In this document: piece after piece, positions 1-6,314 of the stretch
Layout: the number at the start of each line of letters is the position of its first letter
Numbering within the stretch: position 1 is the first letter of the stretch
Assembly: GCA_900553545.1 (NCBI GenBank)
Contig: USDP01000084.1
Coordinates: 1 to 6,766, forward strand
Reading direction: 5' to 3'
Length of the DNA stretch: 6,766 nucleotides
DNA from: an uncultured Eubacteriales bacterium
GTDB lineage: Bacteria; Bacillota; Clostridia; Oscillospirales; Oscillospiraceae
Notes under the pieces: generated by a model
Told to the model about the DNA's origin: nothing
The model's database searches: none
The model's input: only the letters and a program-made list of their open reading frames with translations
Program-made: the position numbers and the translations under genes

Positions 1-10
1 CCGCCCCTAC
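1..10. repeat. Right end of a GC-rich palindromic repeat, cut by the window edge
   Basis: The first ten bases, CCGCCCCTAC, are identical to the right end (4261-4270) of the complete palindrome found after the DUF3137 gene. The left arm would lie outside the window. Short intergenic palindromes of this kind, with GGGGCGG/CCGCCCC arms, are plausible dispersed repeats in GC-rich Clostridia. A ten-base match in GC-rich DNA could be chance, so confidence is moderate. Confidence 0.45.
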
Positions 11-44
11 GAAGTCAACCGCGCTCCGGCAATGCACGCAGGGC

Positions 45-73
45 TTGCAAAGCGGGGGCGCGTCCTGTATGAT
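45..73 (+). promoter_or_regulatory. Putative sigma-A promoter of the LuxR/MalT-like regulator gene
   Basis: TTGCAA (45-50) and TATGAT (68-73) are separated by 17 bp, the ideal sigma-A spacing. The -35 matches four of six consensus bases and the -10 matches five of six. Transcription would start near position 80, giving a leader of about 23 nt. A small dyad, GCTT-GCA-AAGC (43-53), covers the -35 and could be an operator, though it is short enough to be chance. The -10 lies within an 11-base string (64-74) that recurs at the -10 of the phosphate transporter gene. Confidence 0.5.
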
Positions 74-102
74 GGAGAAAACGGCGGAAGGCGGAACACG
101 CA

Positions 103-2601
103 ATGCGGCAGCCCGGAAACAAACTCAACACGATCTATATTTCAGAGCGCGTACAGGAGCGTCTGCGCCCCGCGCGATACGCGGCGCTGACGGTGCTGGT
201 GGCGCCGATGGGATATGGGAAGACGACGGCGGTGGAATGGTATCTGCAGTCGCGGGAGCGAGACGCGGCGGCGATCTGTGTGCGCGCAAACGCCTATTCC
301 GACAGCGTACCGCTGTTCTGGGACGGGCTTTGCCGCGCGCTGGAACGGGCGGGCTTCGCGGAGCTGGCCGGATTCCCCTGCCCGGAGGACGCGGCGGGCA
401 GGGGCCTGTTTCTGGAGCTGGCGTGCCGGACGCTGGCGGGGGAGCGGGAGTGCGTGCTCTTCCTCGACGATTTTCACCTGCTGCGCGACCGGCGGGCGGC
501 GGAGCTGCTCTGCGAATTTGCGCGCTGCGCGCCGCCGAATCTCCATGTGATCGCCGCAAGCCGCGACCGGTTTTTGCCTGGGGAAGAGGTCTTTCGGCTC
601 GGCGGGCGGCTCTTACAGCTCGGCAAGGACGATCTGCGGCTGAACCGGACGGAGCTGAATATCTACGCGCGGCGCTGCGGCCTGGATCTGATGGAGGCGC
701 AGACGGAGCGGCTCGAGCAGACATGCGAGGGCTGGTTTTCGGCGGTATACCTCAACCTGCGCGCGCTCCACGAACAGGGCGCGCTGCTGACCGAGGGGAC
801 GGATATCTACGAGATGTTCACGGCGGCGCTGCTTGCGCCGCTGGAGGAGGACAAACGGCTGCTGCTGGCGGTGATGAGTCAGGCGGACGAATTCACGGCG
901 GAGATGGCACGGGCCGTGACGGGGCTGGACGGCGCGCGGGCGCTGCTGCGTGAGCTGACGGGTCAAAACGCCTTCATCACCCATCTGCCGGACGGGCGGA
1001 CATATCGCTTCCACCACATGCTGAAAAGCTGCGCCGGGGCAATGTTCGCCGAACTTACGGAGCGGGAGGCCTATCTCGACCGCTTCGGCGACTGGTTTTT
1101 CACGCATGGCGATCCGCTGCGCGCGCTGCGGTTCTATGCCAGGAGCGGAAACGCAGCGGGCTGGCTGCGAACAGTCGCGGAGGATACGGGCGTACAGCTC
1201 GCATCGGCGGACCCGGCGGAGGTCTTCGCGTGTCTGGATCGCTGGCCGCGCGAGGCGCTCCGTGCCGACCCGACGGCGCTGCTCGTGCTGATGCGGCGGG
1301 CGTTTTCATGGCGGGAGATCCCACGGATGCTGACGCTGCGCGATCTGCTGCTCGAAGCGGCAGACGGCCCGGGCCTGAGCGAGAGCGCACGCGGCGATCT
1401 GCGCGGCGAGTGCGACCTGATCATGAGCTTCCTCTGCTATAACGACATTGCAAAAATGAGCGCGCTGCACCGCAGCGCCTGCCGCCAGATGTCGCGGCCT
1501 GCCGTCTCGATCCGGCGCTATGGGTCGTTCACGTTCGGGGCTCCGTCGGTGCTGATGATGTTCCATCGGACGCCGGGCCAGATGGCCGAAGAGGTGGCGG
1601 TGATGCACGAGTCGATGCCCTACTACTATCAGGTCACGCGGGAGCACGGCGCGGGCGCGGAGCAGATCATGGAGGCCGAGGCGGCCTATTTACAGGGGCG
1701 GTTCGCTGAGGCGCAGACGGCGCTGGAGCGGGCGCGTTACCGCGCGGAGGAGCGCGGGCAGGCGTATATCCTGCAATGCTGCGCGATGCTGGCGCTGCGG
1801 CTGCATCTGGCTGCGGCGGGCGGCGCGGAGCCGCCGGACGCCGCCGAAGCACGGGCAGCGCTGCTGCCCCGGCGGGACGCGACGCTGCTGCTGACCTTTG
1901 ACGCGGCGCGGGCTTACTATGCGGCGCTGTGCGGCGCGGAGGAGCAGATCCCGCCAAGTTTCGCGCAGCACACGCTCGCGGATGCGCGGATGCTGGACGT
2001 GGCGAAGCCGATGCTGGGCATGGTGGAAACGCAGGTGTGGCTGGCGCAGGGCGCGTGGCGGCGGGCGGTGGCACAGGCAGAGGCACTGCTTGCGCCGTGC
2101 CAAACGCTGCACTACGCACTGGTGCGGCTGCACCTGCTGATCCAGCTGGCGGCGGCCTATGCCCGGCTTGACGACCGGGCAGCGGCAGACGCGCATCTCC
2201 GGCAGGCGCTGGCCGAGGCGGAGCCGGACGGGCTGGTCATGCCGTTCGCAGAGAATTACCGCGATCTGAAGCCGGTTTTGGACGGCCTCGCGGCGGACAG
2301 CGCGTTCCTGCGGGAGATCCGGACGCACGGCGCGGCGATGGAATCGCGCATCTCTGCGCTGCGGCACGGGGGCGGAGAACCGGACGGCGCGCTGACCGCG
2401 CGGGAGCGTGAGCTGGCAGAACTCGTTGCGCAGCGGCTGAGCAACCGGGAGATCGCGGAGCGGATGTATCTGTCCGAGGGAACGGTCAAACAGTATGTCA
2501 ACCGCATCTATGCCAAGCTCGGCATCGAGGGCAGCGGGCGGCAGAGCAAGCGGCAGGCACTCGCGGAGCGGATGGCGGGCAAAGCCCCCGAGGTCTGCTG
2601 A
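103..2601 (+). CDS. MalT-like LuxR-family transcriptional regulator (ATPase, helical repeats, HTH)
   Basis: This is a large stand-alone transcription factor of 832 residues, similar in size and layout to MalT and other LAL-type regulators. The N-terminal signal-transduction ATPase has a Walker A at about residues 34-42 (APMGYGKTT), a Walker B at 117-124 ending in LFLDD, and family-typical EGWFSAVYL (209-217) and YRFHHML (301-307) segments. Residues ~330-740 are rich in alanine-leucine helical pairs, as expected of a TPR-like sensor. The C-terminal LuxR HTH (~764-808) begins LTARERELAELVAQ and contains SNREIAERMYLSEGTVKQYV. There is no receiver domain, so it should respond to a bound ligand or protein rather than phosphorylation. 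The start is fixed: an in-frame TGA lies at 70-72 and no other start codon falls before 103; a weak GGAAGG site is at 86-91. The ligand is unknown. The likely target is the adjacent operon, with the dyad at 2618-2630 as candidate site. Confidence 0.93.
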   Translation: MRQPGNKLNTIYISERVQERLRPARYAALTVLVAPMGYGKTTAVEWYLQSRERDAAAICVRANAYSDSVPLFWDGLCRALERAGFAELAGFPCPEDAAGRGLFLELACRTLAGERECVLFLDDFHLLRDRRAAELLCEFARCAPPNLHVIAASRDRFLPGEEVFRLGGRLLQLGKDDLRLNRTELNIYARRCGLDLMEAQTERLEQTCEGWFSAVYLNLRALHEQGALLTEGTDIYEMFTAALLAPLEEDKRLLLAVMSQADEFTAEMARAVTGLDGARALLRELTGQNAFITHLPDGRTYRFHHMLKSCAGAMFAELTEREAYLDRFGDWFFTHGDPLRALRFYARSGNAAGWLRTVAEDTGVQLASADPAEVFACLDRWPREALRADPTALLVLMRRAFSWREIPRMLTLRDLLLEAADGPGLSESARGDLRGECDLIMSFLCYNDIAKMSALHRSACRQMSRPAVSIRRYGSFTFGAPSVLMMFHRTPGQMAEEVAVMHESMPYYYQVTREHGAGAEQIMEAEAAYLQGRFAEAQTALERARYRAEERGQAYILQCCAMLALRLHLAAAGGAEPPDAAEARAALLPRRDATLLLTFDAARAYYAALCGAEEQIPPSFAQHTLADARMLDVAKPMLGMVETQVWLAQGAWRRAVAQAEALLAPCQTLHYALVRLHLLIQLAAAYARLDDRAAADAHLRQALAEAEPDGLVMPFAENYRDLKPVLDGLAADSAFLREIRTHGAAMESRISALRHGGGEPDGALTARERELAELVAQRLSNREIAERMYLSEGTVKQYVNRIYAKLGIEGSGRQSKRQALAERMAGKAPEVC

Positions 2602-2617
2602 GCCGCCCGGAATTTCC

Positions 2618-2630
2618 TAACCAATGGTTA
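2618..2630. promoter_or_regulatory. Perfect 13-bp dyad, candidate operator of the upstream LuxR-type regulator
   Basis: TAACCA-A-TGGTTA is a perfect inverted repeat of 6-bp arms around one base. It lies 16 bp after the regulator's stop codon and is AT-rich against a GC-rich background. Its centre (2624) is about 44 bp upstream of the start point predicted from the TATAAT box at 2656-2661. LuxR-type activators at class II promoters bind dyads centred near -42.5, overlapping the -35. The position fits; the identity of the bound protein is inference. Confidence 0.5.
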
Positions 2631-2655
2631 CTAGCAGGGGCGGACCAAAGAGGGA

Positions 2656-2661
2656 TATAAT
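2656..2661 (+). promoter_or_regulatory. Consensus -10 box of the DUF2442-lipoprotein-DUF3137 operon
   Basis: A perfect TATAAT lies 40 bp before the DUF2442 start codon, predicting transcription from about 2668 and a leader of about 34 nt. The hexamers at 16-18 bp spacing upstream (TAGCAG, AGCAGG, GCAGGG) do not resemble TTGACA. A perfect -10 with no -35 suggests a promoter that depends on an activator, in keeping with the dyad just upstream. Confidence 0.55.
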
Positions 2662-2701
2662 AAAATCAAGAAAACCGTATGCGCAGAAAGGGGCCAGGGT
2701 G

Positions 2702-2956
2702 ATGCAGAGGAGGTATATTTCCGCGGTAAAGCCGCTGGAGGGCCACATTCTTCAGGTGGATTTCGTGTCCGGGAGCCGGATGCTGCTCGACCTGAAGCCG
2801 TTTCTGACACAGATCCGCTTCCGCCCGCTGACCAGACCAGAGGTCTGGCAGAGCGCGGATACGAACGGCGTGTTCGTCCGCATCGGGCCGGTGGAGCTGT
2901 CGCATGACGAGATCTTTGAGCTGGCCGAACGGCCGGGACAGGAGGCGCTGGGATGA
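2702..2956 (+). CDS. DUF2442 domain protein
   Basis: This small soluble protein of 84 residues consists almost entirely of one DUF2442-like domain. The family pattern is visible: an alternating hydrophobic strand (HILQVDFVSGSRMLLDL, 15-31), a short helix with FRPLTRPEVWQSA (40-52), a strand NGVFVRIG (55-62), and a final ELSHDEIFEL (65-74). The biochemical role of the family is not established. An in-frame ATG at 2624 is rejected because it lies inside the dyad, upstream of the predicted transcription start, with no ribosome site. The ATG at 2702 has AGAAAGGGG (2685-2693) eight bases before it. The stop codon overlaps the next start in ATGA, which implies translational coupling with the lipoprotein gene. 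Confidence 0.85.
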   Translation: MQRRYISAVKPLEGHILQVDFVSGSRMLLDLKPFLTQIRFRPLTRPEVWQSADTNGVFVRIGPVELSHDEIFELAERPGQEALG

Positions 2957-3381
2957 GAAGACGGATATGGACGCTGTTGGTGCTGGCGGCGGCGCTGCTG
3001 ACGCTGGCGGCCTGCGGAAAGGACGCGGCGGAGGAGGCCGCCGGGGGCGATTGGCGCACCTGGCAGCCGGTGCAGGCGCAGGCGCAACTGACGCGCGGCG
3101 GGCAGACGCTGGACGCGCTGCTGTGCGTCTATGACGACGGGGCGGCGCTCTATCTCGACGATGCCGTGCAGACAAACGTCGGGACGCTCTCGTTCCCGGC
3201 GCAGATGGAGGGCGTGGGAGAACGTTTCCTGTCCGGAGACTTTGCCGATCTGGACAGCGACGGAAACAGCGACGCAGCACTCCGTTTCACGCAGGAGGAC
3301 GGCAGCGAGATCGTCATGACGTGGCTCTGGGACGCGGAGGCGGAGGGCTATGTCTTCCGGGACGCGGCGGACGCCGGATAA
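2953..3381 (+). CDS. Putative lipoprotein with a calcium-loop-like (VCBS/FG-GAP type) motif
   Basis: The 142-residue product begins with a clear lipoprotein signal: basic MRRR, a hydrophobic stretch, then LAAC with the lipidated cysteine at residue 21. It should be anchored on the outer face of the membrane. Residues 96-112 (GDFADLDSDGNSDAALRF without the first G) carry DxDxDGxxD, with acidic or amide ligands at 99, 101, 103, 105 and 107. This resembles the calcium-binding loops of VCBS/FG-GAP repeats and dockerins. Flanking strands (ALYLDDAVQTNVGTL, 65-79; EIVMTWLWDAEAEGYVF, 119-135) suggest a small beta fold. I do not recognise a named family for the whole protein. GGAGG (2941-2945) provides the ribosome site, and the start overlaps the DUF2442 stop by 4 nt. 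Function unknown; an extracellular sensor or accessory to the DUF3137 protein is a guess. Confidence 0.82.
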   Translation: MRRRIWTLLVLAAALLTLAACGKDAAEEAAGGDWRTWQPVQAQAQLTRGGQTLDALLCVYDDGAALYLDDAVQTNVGTLSFPAQMEGVGERFLSGDFADLDSDGNSDAALRFTQEDGSEIVMTWLWDAEAEGYVFRDAADAG

Positions 3382-3393
3382 GAAGGAACGGAG

Positions 3394-4224
3394 ATGCAGA
3401 ACGGGAAGAAAAGCAAGCTTGGAAGCATCCTGCTCGGCATTGGCGCGGTGTGCGTCGTGCTGCGGTTGGTGACAAAGGGTCCCGGATGGACGCTGGGCGC
3501 AGTTGTGTTCCTGTTGGTGGGTGCGATCGTGGACGGCGCGTCGCGCAAGCGGTATCAGCGCGAGGTGCGCGGACCGCTGGTGCAGGAGGCCGTCGAGGCG
3601 GTGTTTCCGGGGGCAAGCTATACGCCGGATTCCGGCATCGGGTATACGGACGCACGGGAGGCGGCTATCGAGATCGCGGGCGGATATGACCTTGTGACGA
3701 GCCGGGATGGCATCGGCGGGACATACAACGGCCTCCCGTTCCAGCTGTCGACGGTCTGGCTCGGTCTGCGGGACTGGTTCCGCGACGAAGAGACCGGCAT
3801 GGAGCGTGAACAGGAGAAAGAGGTCTTTCACGGGCCGTGGCTCCTGCTGCGGACGGCGCCGCTGGGCGGAACTGTCCGGCTGCGGACGCGCACGGGGCTG
3901 GGCAAGGCCGGCCGCCTCGCCGGGCGGAAGACCGGCAATGCGGAATTTGACCAAACGTTTGTGCTCGCAAGCGACAGCGACGAGGAGATGCAGCGCGTGC
4001 TGAGCGCGTCGATGTGCGAGCGGCTGCTCGCCGTGCAGCAGTGTATCGGCAAGGGCTGGATCTGCCTGCTCTCCGACGGGCGGGTCAGCGTCGTGGCGGA
4101 TACGGGCAGCGGCTTGTTCGACGGAACGGGCAGCGGCGCGGAAGCGCTGCGGAAGGAATATACCGGGGCCTTGATGCAGGCCCGGCGCGTGATGGACGCC
4201 TTGCAGCTCCCGGGCGCGCAGTAA
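3394..4224 (+). CDS. DUF3137 family membrane protein
   Basis: The product has 276 residues. After a basic N-terminus there are two closely spaced hydrophobic segments (about 10-26 and 32-48) forming a helical hairpin, followed by a large soluble part that probably faces the cytoplasm because RKRYQR (51-56) follows the second helix. DUF3137-like features are FHGPWLLLRT (145-154) and the later block NAEFDQTFVLASDSDEEMQRVLSASMCERLL, in which a phenylalanine-rich strand precedes an acidic DSDEE and a helix (182-212). A buried-looking WICLLSDGRVSVV strand pair follows (222-234). The family's function is not known. The start has AGAAGGA (3381-3387) six bases upstream and sits 12 bp after the lipoprotein stop, so the gene is the third of a compact operon. 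Family assignment comes from pattern memory, not from a search. Confidence 0.75.
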   Translation: MQNGKKSKLGSILLGIGAVCVVLRLVTKGPGWTLGAVVFLLVGAIVDGASRKRYQREVRGPLVQEAVEAVFPGASYTPDSGIGYTDAREAAIEIAGGYDLVTSRDGIGGTYNGLPFQLSTVWLGLRDWFRDEETGMEREQEKEVFHGPWLLLRTAPLGGTVRLRTRTGLGKAGRLAGRKTGNAEFDQTFVLASDSDEEMQRVLSASMCERLLAVQQCIGKGWICLLSDGRVSVVADTGSGLFDGTGSGAEALRKEYTGALMQARRVMDALQLPGAQ

Positions 4225-4242
4225 TACATGGGATCGAAACAC

Positions 4243-4268
4243 AGGGGCGGACAGGGTCGTCCGCCCCT
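4243..4268. repeat. GC-rich palindromic intergenic repeat, possible 3' hairpin
   Basis: AGGGGCGGAC (4243-4252) and GTCCGCCCCT (4259-4268) form a perfect 10-bp stem with a 6-nt loop, starting 18 bp after the DUF3137 stop. No T-run follows, so it is not a classical intrinsic terminator, although it could stabilise the 3' end of the operon message. Its right end through 4270 is repeated exactly at 1-10, on the other side of the regulator-DUF3137 cassette, which supports a dispersed repeat. Confidence 0.6.
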
Positions 4269-4304
4269 ACATGAACTCTATGAAAAATTGTATCGCAGCG
4301 CAGT

Positions 4305-4321
4305 TTTACATGGATTTTACA
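4305..4321 (+). promoter_or_regulatory. Putative PHO-box (PhoP-binding direct repeats)
   Basis: Two perfect TTTACA hexamers (4305-4310 and 4316-4321) are separated by 5 bp, giving an 11-bp period. PhoP in Bacillus binds direct repeats of TT(A/C/T)ACA with about this spacing. A third, imperfect copy (TTGACA, 4339-4344) lies 23 bp further on. Relative to the -10 at 4354-4359, the two perfect repeats fall at about -61 to -45, suitable for activation. The downstream gene is a phosphate transporter, which makes chance less likely. A full Bacillus PHO-box usually has four repeats; only two are clear here. Confidence 0.55.
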
Positions 4322-4330
4322 AAACTCCTC

Positions 4331-4359
4331 TTTTGGATTTGACATTGTGCCTGTATGAT
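4331..4359 (+). promoter_or_regulatory. Putative weak promoter of the Na+/phosphate transporter gene
   Basis: TATGAT (4354-4359) is a good -10, but the hexamer 17 bp upstream (TTTTGG, 4331-4336) is a poor -35, as at activator-dependent promoters. TTGACA (4339-4344) is a perfect -35 sequence, yet it lies only 9 bp from TATGAT and has no good -10 at normal spacing (AGACTA at 17 bp). I therefore prefer the weak -35 assisted by PhoP. The start would be near 4366. Confidence 0.4.
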
Positions 4360-4399
4360 GCAGACTAGATGGGTATGAAATGTAAAAGAGGAAAAGAAT

Positions 4400-6157
4400 A
4401 TGGATATTTTTAATGTACTGAACCTGATCGGCGGACTCTGTCTGTTCCTGTTCGGAATGAACCTGATGGGGCAGGCGCTCGAGCGCCGCGCGGGCGGCAA
4501 GCTCCGCTCACTGCTGGGGAAGATGACCGGCCGGAAATTGGCCGGTTTTGCCACGGGCCTCGGGATCACGGCTGTGATTCAGAGTTCCTCGGCCACGACG
4601 GTCATGGTCGTCGGTTTTGTCAATTCCGGGCTGCTGACGCTGCGGCAGGCGATCAACGTCATCATGGGCGCCAACGTCGGCACGACGGTCACGGCATGGC
4701 TGCTCAGCCTTGGCGGGATCCAGAGCGACGCCGTGTGGGTGCAACTGCTGAAGCCGTCGTCGTTCACGCCAGTTTTGGCCCTGATCGGCATTGTTCTGTA
4801 CATGTTCTGCAAGAGCGGCAAGAAAAAAGACACCGGCATGATCCTGCTGGGCTTCGCCACGCTGATGTTCGGCATGGAGACGATGACCGGCGCGGTCGCC
4901 GGGCTGAAGAATGTGCCGCAGTTCACGCAGCTGTTCCTTGCATTTACAAATCCCGTCCTCGGCGTGCTGGCCGGCGCGGTGCTGACCGGCATCATCCAGT
5001 CCAGCTCGGCTTCCGTCGGCATTTTGCAGGCGCTGGCCGTCACCGGGGCCGTCAGCTACGGCGCGGCCATCCCCATCATCATGGGACAGAATATCGGCAC
5101 GTGCGTCACGGCGCTGCTCTCCTCCGTCGGCACGAATAAAAATGCGAAGCGCGCCGCCCTGGTGCACCTCTCCTTCAACGTGATCGGCACAGTCGCCGGC
5201 CTGATCCTGTTCTGCGCGGTGCGCGCGCTGATCGCGCCGCCGATTTTGAACGAGGCCGCCACGATGTATGGCATCGCCATCGCGCACTCCTGCTTTAACA
5301 TCCTCTGCACGGCGCTGCTGCTGCCCTGCTCCGGACTGCTTGAGAAGCTGGTCAACTGGCTCGTGCCGGGCGCGAAGGTCGTGGAAACGACGACGCAGCT
5401 CGACGAGCGCCAACTCCCCACGCCGCCTGTCGCGCTGGAGTGCTGCCACACTGTGGCAGTGGAGATGGCGTGTGACGCGGCGCTGGCCCTGAAGGAGGCC
5501 CTGCAATCACTCGACGGCTGCACGCCGGAGCTGGCCTCCGACATCCGCCTGCGTGAGGACACGACCGACCGCGAAGAGGACGCCCTCAGCACCTACATGC
5601 TCAAGCTCAGCGCAATGCAGACGCTCGGCGACCGCGAGAGCGAGGAGGTCACGGAGCTGCTGAAGCTTGTGGGCGACTTTGAGCGAATTGCCGACCACGC
5701 CGTCAACATTCTCGAATCCGCCGAAGAGCTGGCGGAAAAGAAGCTGGCGTTTTCGGACGCGGCGCGGGGCGAGCTTTCGGTGCTGCGCGATGCAGTGACC
5801 GAGGTGCTCGATACGGCGCGCGAAGCGTTCGAGCGCGGCGACGTCCGGCTGGCCATGCAGGTCGAGCCACTCGAGCAGGTCATCGACCAGCTCAAGGAGC
5901 GGATGCGCACGAACCACATCATGCGCCTGAAAAACGGCGATTGCAGCATTGAGACGGGCTTCGTCCTGTCTGATATCCTGACGAATCTGGAGCGCGTCTC
6001 TGACCACTGCTCCAACATCGCGGGCTGCGTCATCGATCTGCGGCAGCACAACCTCAACCTCCACGCCTCGCTTCAGGCGAGCCGCAGCGGCAGCGAGGAA
6101 TACCTGCAGAAGTACCACGCCTATGCCTCCAAATATGCGCTTCCTGCCGCGAAGTGA
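4400..6157 (+). CDS. Na+/phosphate cotransporter with C-terminal PhoU domain (NptA/YjbB-like)
   Basis: This 585-residue integral membrane protein is predicted to move inorganic phosphate with sodium. It contains the two inverted Na/Pi-cotransporter repeats: QSSSATT at 61-67 followed by GANVGTT (90-96), and QSSSAS at 200-205 followed by GQNIGTC (229-235). The paired QSSS motifs form the transport core in this family. Hydrophobic segments run to about residue 320. The soluble C-terminal part (~345-555) is a PhoU-like helical domain with both metal-binding signatures, DFERIADHAVNI (426-437) and NLERVSDHCSNI (529-540). In related proteins this domain is thought to regulate transport or link it to the phosphate-sensing system. 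Length and layout are complete for the family. The start has GAGGA (4388-4392) seven bases upstream. The gene is monocistronic, with a PHO-box-like element before it and a hairpin after it. Direction of transport (uptake versus export) cannot be told from sequence. Confidence 0.95.
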   Translation: MDIFNVLNLIGGLCLFLFGMNLMGQALERRAGGKLRSLLGKMTGRKLAGFATGLGITAVIQSSSATTVMVVGFVNSGLLTLRQAINVIMGANVGTTVTAWLLSLGGIQSDAVWVQLLKPSSFTPVLALIGIVLYMFCKSGKKKDTGMILLGFATLMFGMETMTGAVAGLKNVPQFTQLFLAFTNPVLGVLAGAVLTGIIQSSSASVGILQALAVTGAVSYGAAIPIIMGQNIGTCVTALLSSVGTNKNAKRAALVHLSFNVIGTVAGLILFCAVRALIAPPILNEAATMYGIAIAHSCFNILCTALLLPCSGLLEKLVNWLVPGAKVVETTTQLDERQLPTPPVALECCHTVAVEMACDAALALKEALQSLDGCTPELASDIRLREDTTDREEDALSTYMLKLSAMQTLGDRESEEVTELLKLVGDFERIADHAVNILESAEELAEKKLAFSDAARGELSVLRDAVTEVLDTAREAFERGDVRLAMQVEPLEQVIDQLKERMRTNHIMRLKNGDCSIETGFVLSDILTNLERVSDHCSNIAGCVIDLRQHNLNLHASLQASRSGSEEYLQKYHAYASKYALPAAK

Positions 6158-6194
6158 GCTGCGCAGGATCAAAAATACCTGAAATTGGGATCCG

Positions 6195-6229
6195 AATGCC
6201 GCCGGGACATTCCGTTCCGGCGGCGTTTT
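6195..6229 (+). terminator. Intrinsic terminator of the phosphate transporter gene
   Basis: GCCGCCGGGAC (6198-6208) pairs with GTTCCGGCGGC (6214-6224) in an 11-bp stem with one G-U pair and a 5-nt loop; AAT/GTT can extend it. TTTT follows at 6226-6229, and a longer T6 run at 6245-6250 lies just beyond. The GGCGG before T6 could also pair with CCGCC (6199-6203) as an alternative stem. The stem starts about 40 bp after the stop codon and separates this gene from the heat-shock gene. Confidence 0.8.
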
Positions 6230-6287
6230 GCGCATTCCGGGCGGTTTTTTACCAAACTGTGAACAAACATTGCTTCTTTTGTGAATT

Positions 6288-6314
6288 TTAGCACTCTCCT
6301 ATTGACAGTGCTAA
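6288..6314. promoter_or_regulatory. CIRCE operator (HrcA-binding site)
   Basis: TTAGCACTC (6288-6296), a 9-bp spacer and CAGTGCTAA (6306-6314) match the CIRCE consensus TTAGCACTC-N9-GAGTGCTAA at 17 of 18 arm positions; the only change is G to C at the first base of the right arm. The element covers the -35 of the heat-shock promoter, so bound HrcA would block RNA polymerase and heat or misfolded protein would relieve repression. Confidence 0.93.

Noticed and set aside
45..953. Long + strand open frame of 302 codons overlapping the start of the regulator gene
   Set aside because: It overlaps the LuxR/MalT-like gene in another frame, starts at a TTG inside the promoter and encodes low-complexity Gly/Ala/Arg-rich sequence typical of GC-rich shadow frames. 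No family motif is seen.
2577..2587. GGGC-AAA-GCCC hairpin at the end of the regulator gene as a terminator
   Set aside because: The stem is only 4 bp, lies inside the coding sequence and has no T-run. No convincing terminator separates the regulator from the next operon, so read-through is possible.
2635..2645. CAGGGGCGGAC, identical to 4242-4252, as a third copy of the GC-rich palindrome
   Set aside because: Only one arm is present, with no matching GTCCGCCCC downstream, so it cannot be called a repeat copy; chance in GC-rich DNA is sufficient.
2624..2701. Upstream in-frame ATG that would lengthen the DUF2442 protein by 26 residues
   Set aside because: It lies in the operator-like dyad, upstream of the predicted transcription start, lacks a ribosome site, and the added residues are outside the DUF2442 domain.
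2752..4242. 496-codon open frame on the - strand across the DUF2442, lipoprotein and DUF3137 genes
   Set aside because: It is antisense to three genes with recognisable domains, signal peptide and ribosome sites. Its Arg/Pro/His-rich composition is that of a GC-rich antisense shadow.
4339..4344. Perfect TTGACA as the -35 of the transporter promoter
   Set aside because: Only 9 bp separates it from TATGAT, and no good -10 lies 16-18 bp downstream. It may instead be a degenerate third PHO repeat.
4508..5506. 332-codon open frame on the - strand inside the phosphate transporter gene
   Set aside because: It is antisense to a strongly recognisable Na/Pi cotransporter and is rich in Arg, His, Gln and Asp with no family motif.
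6255..6290. Two TGTGAA strings (near 6259 and 6280) as a Rex- or CtsR-type operator before hsp20
   Set aside because: They are direct half-sites only, without the inverted partner required for Rex and without the GGTCAAA heptads expected for CtsR.
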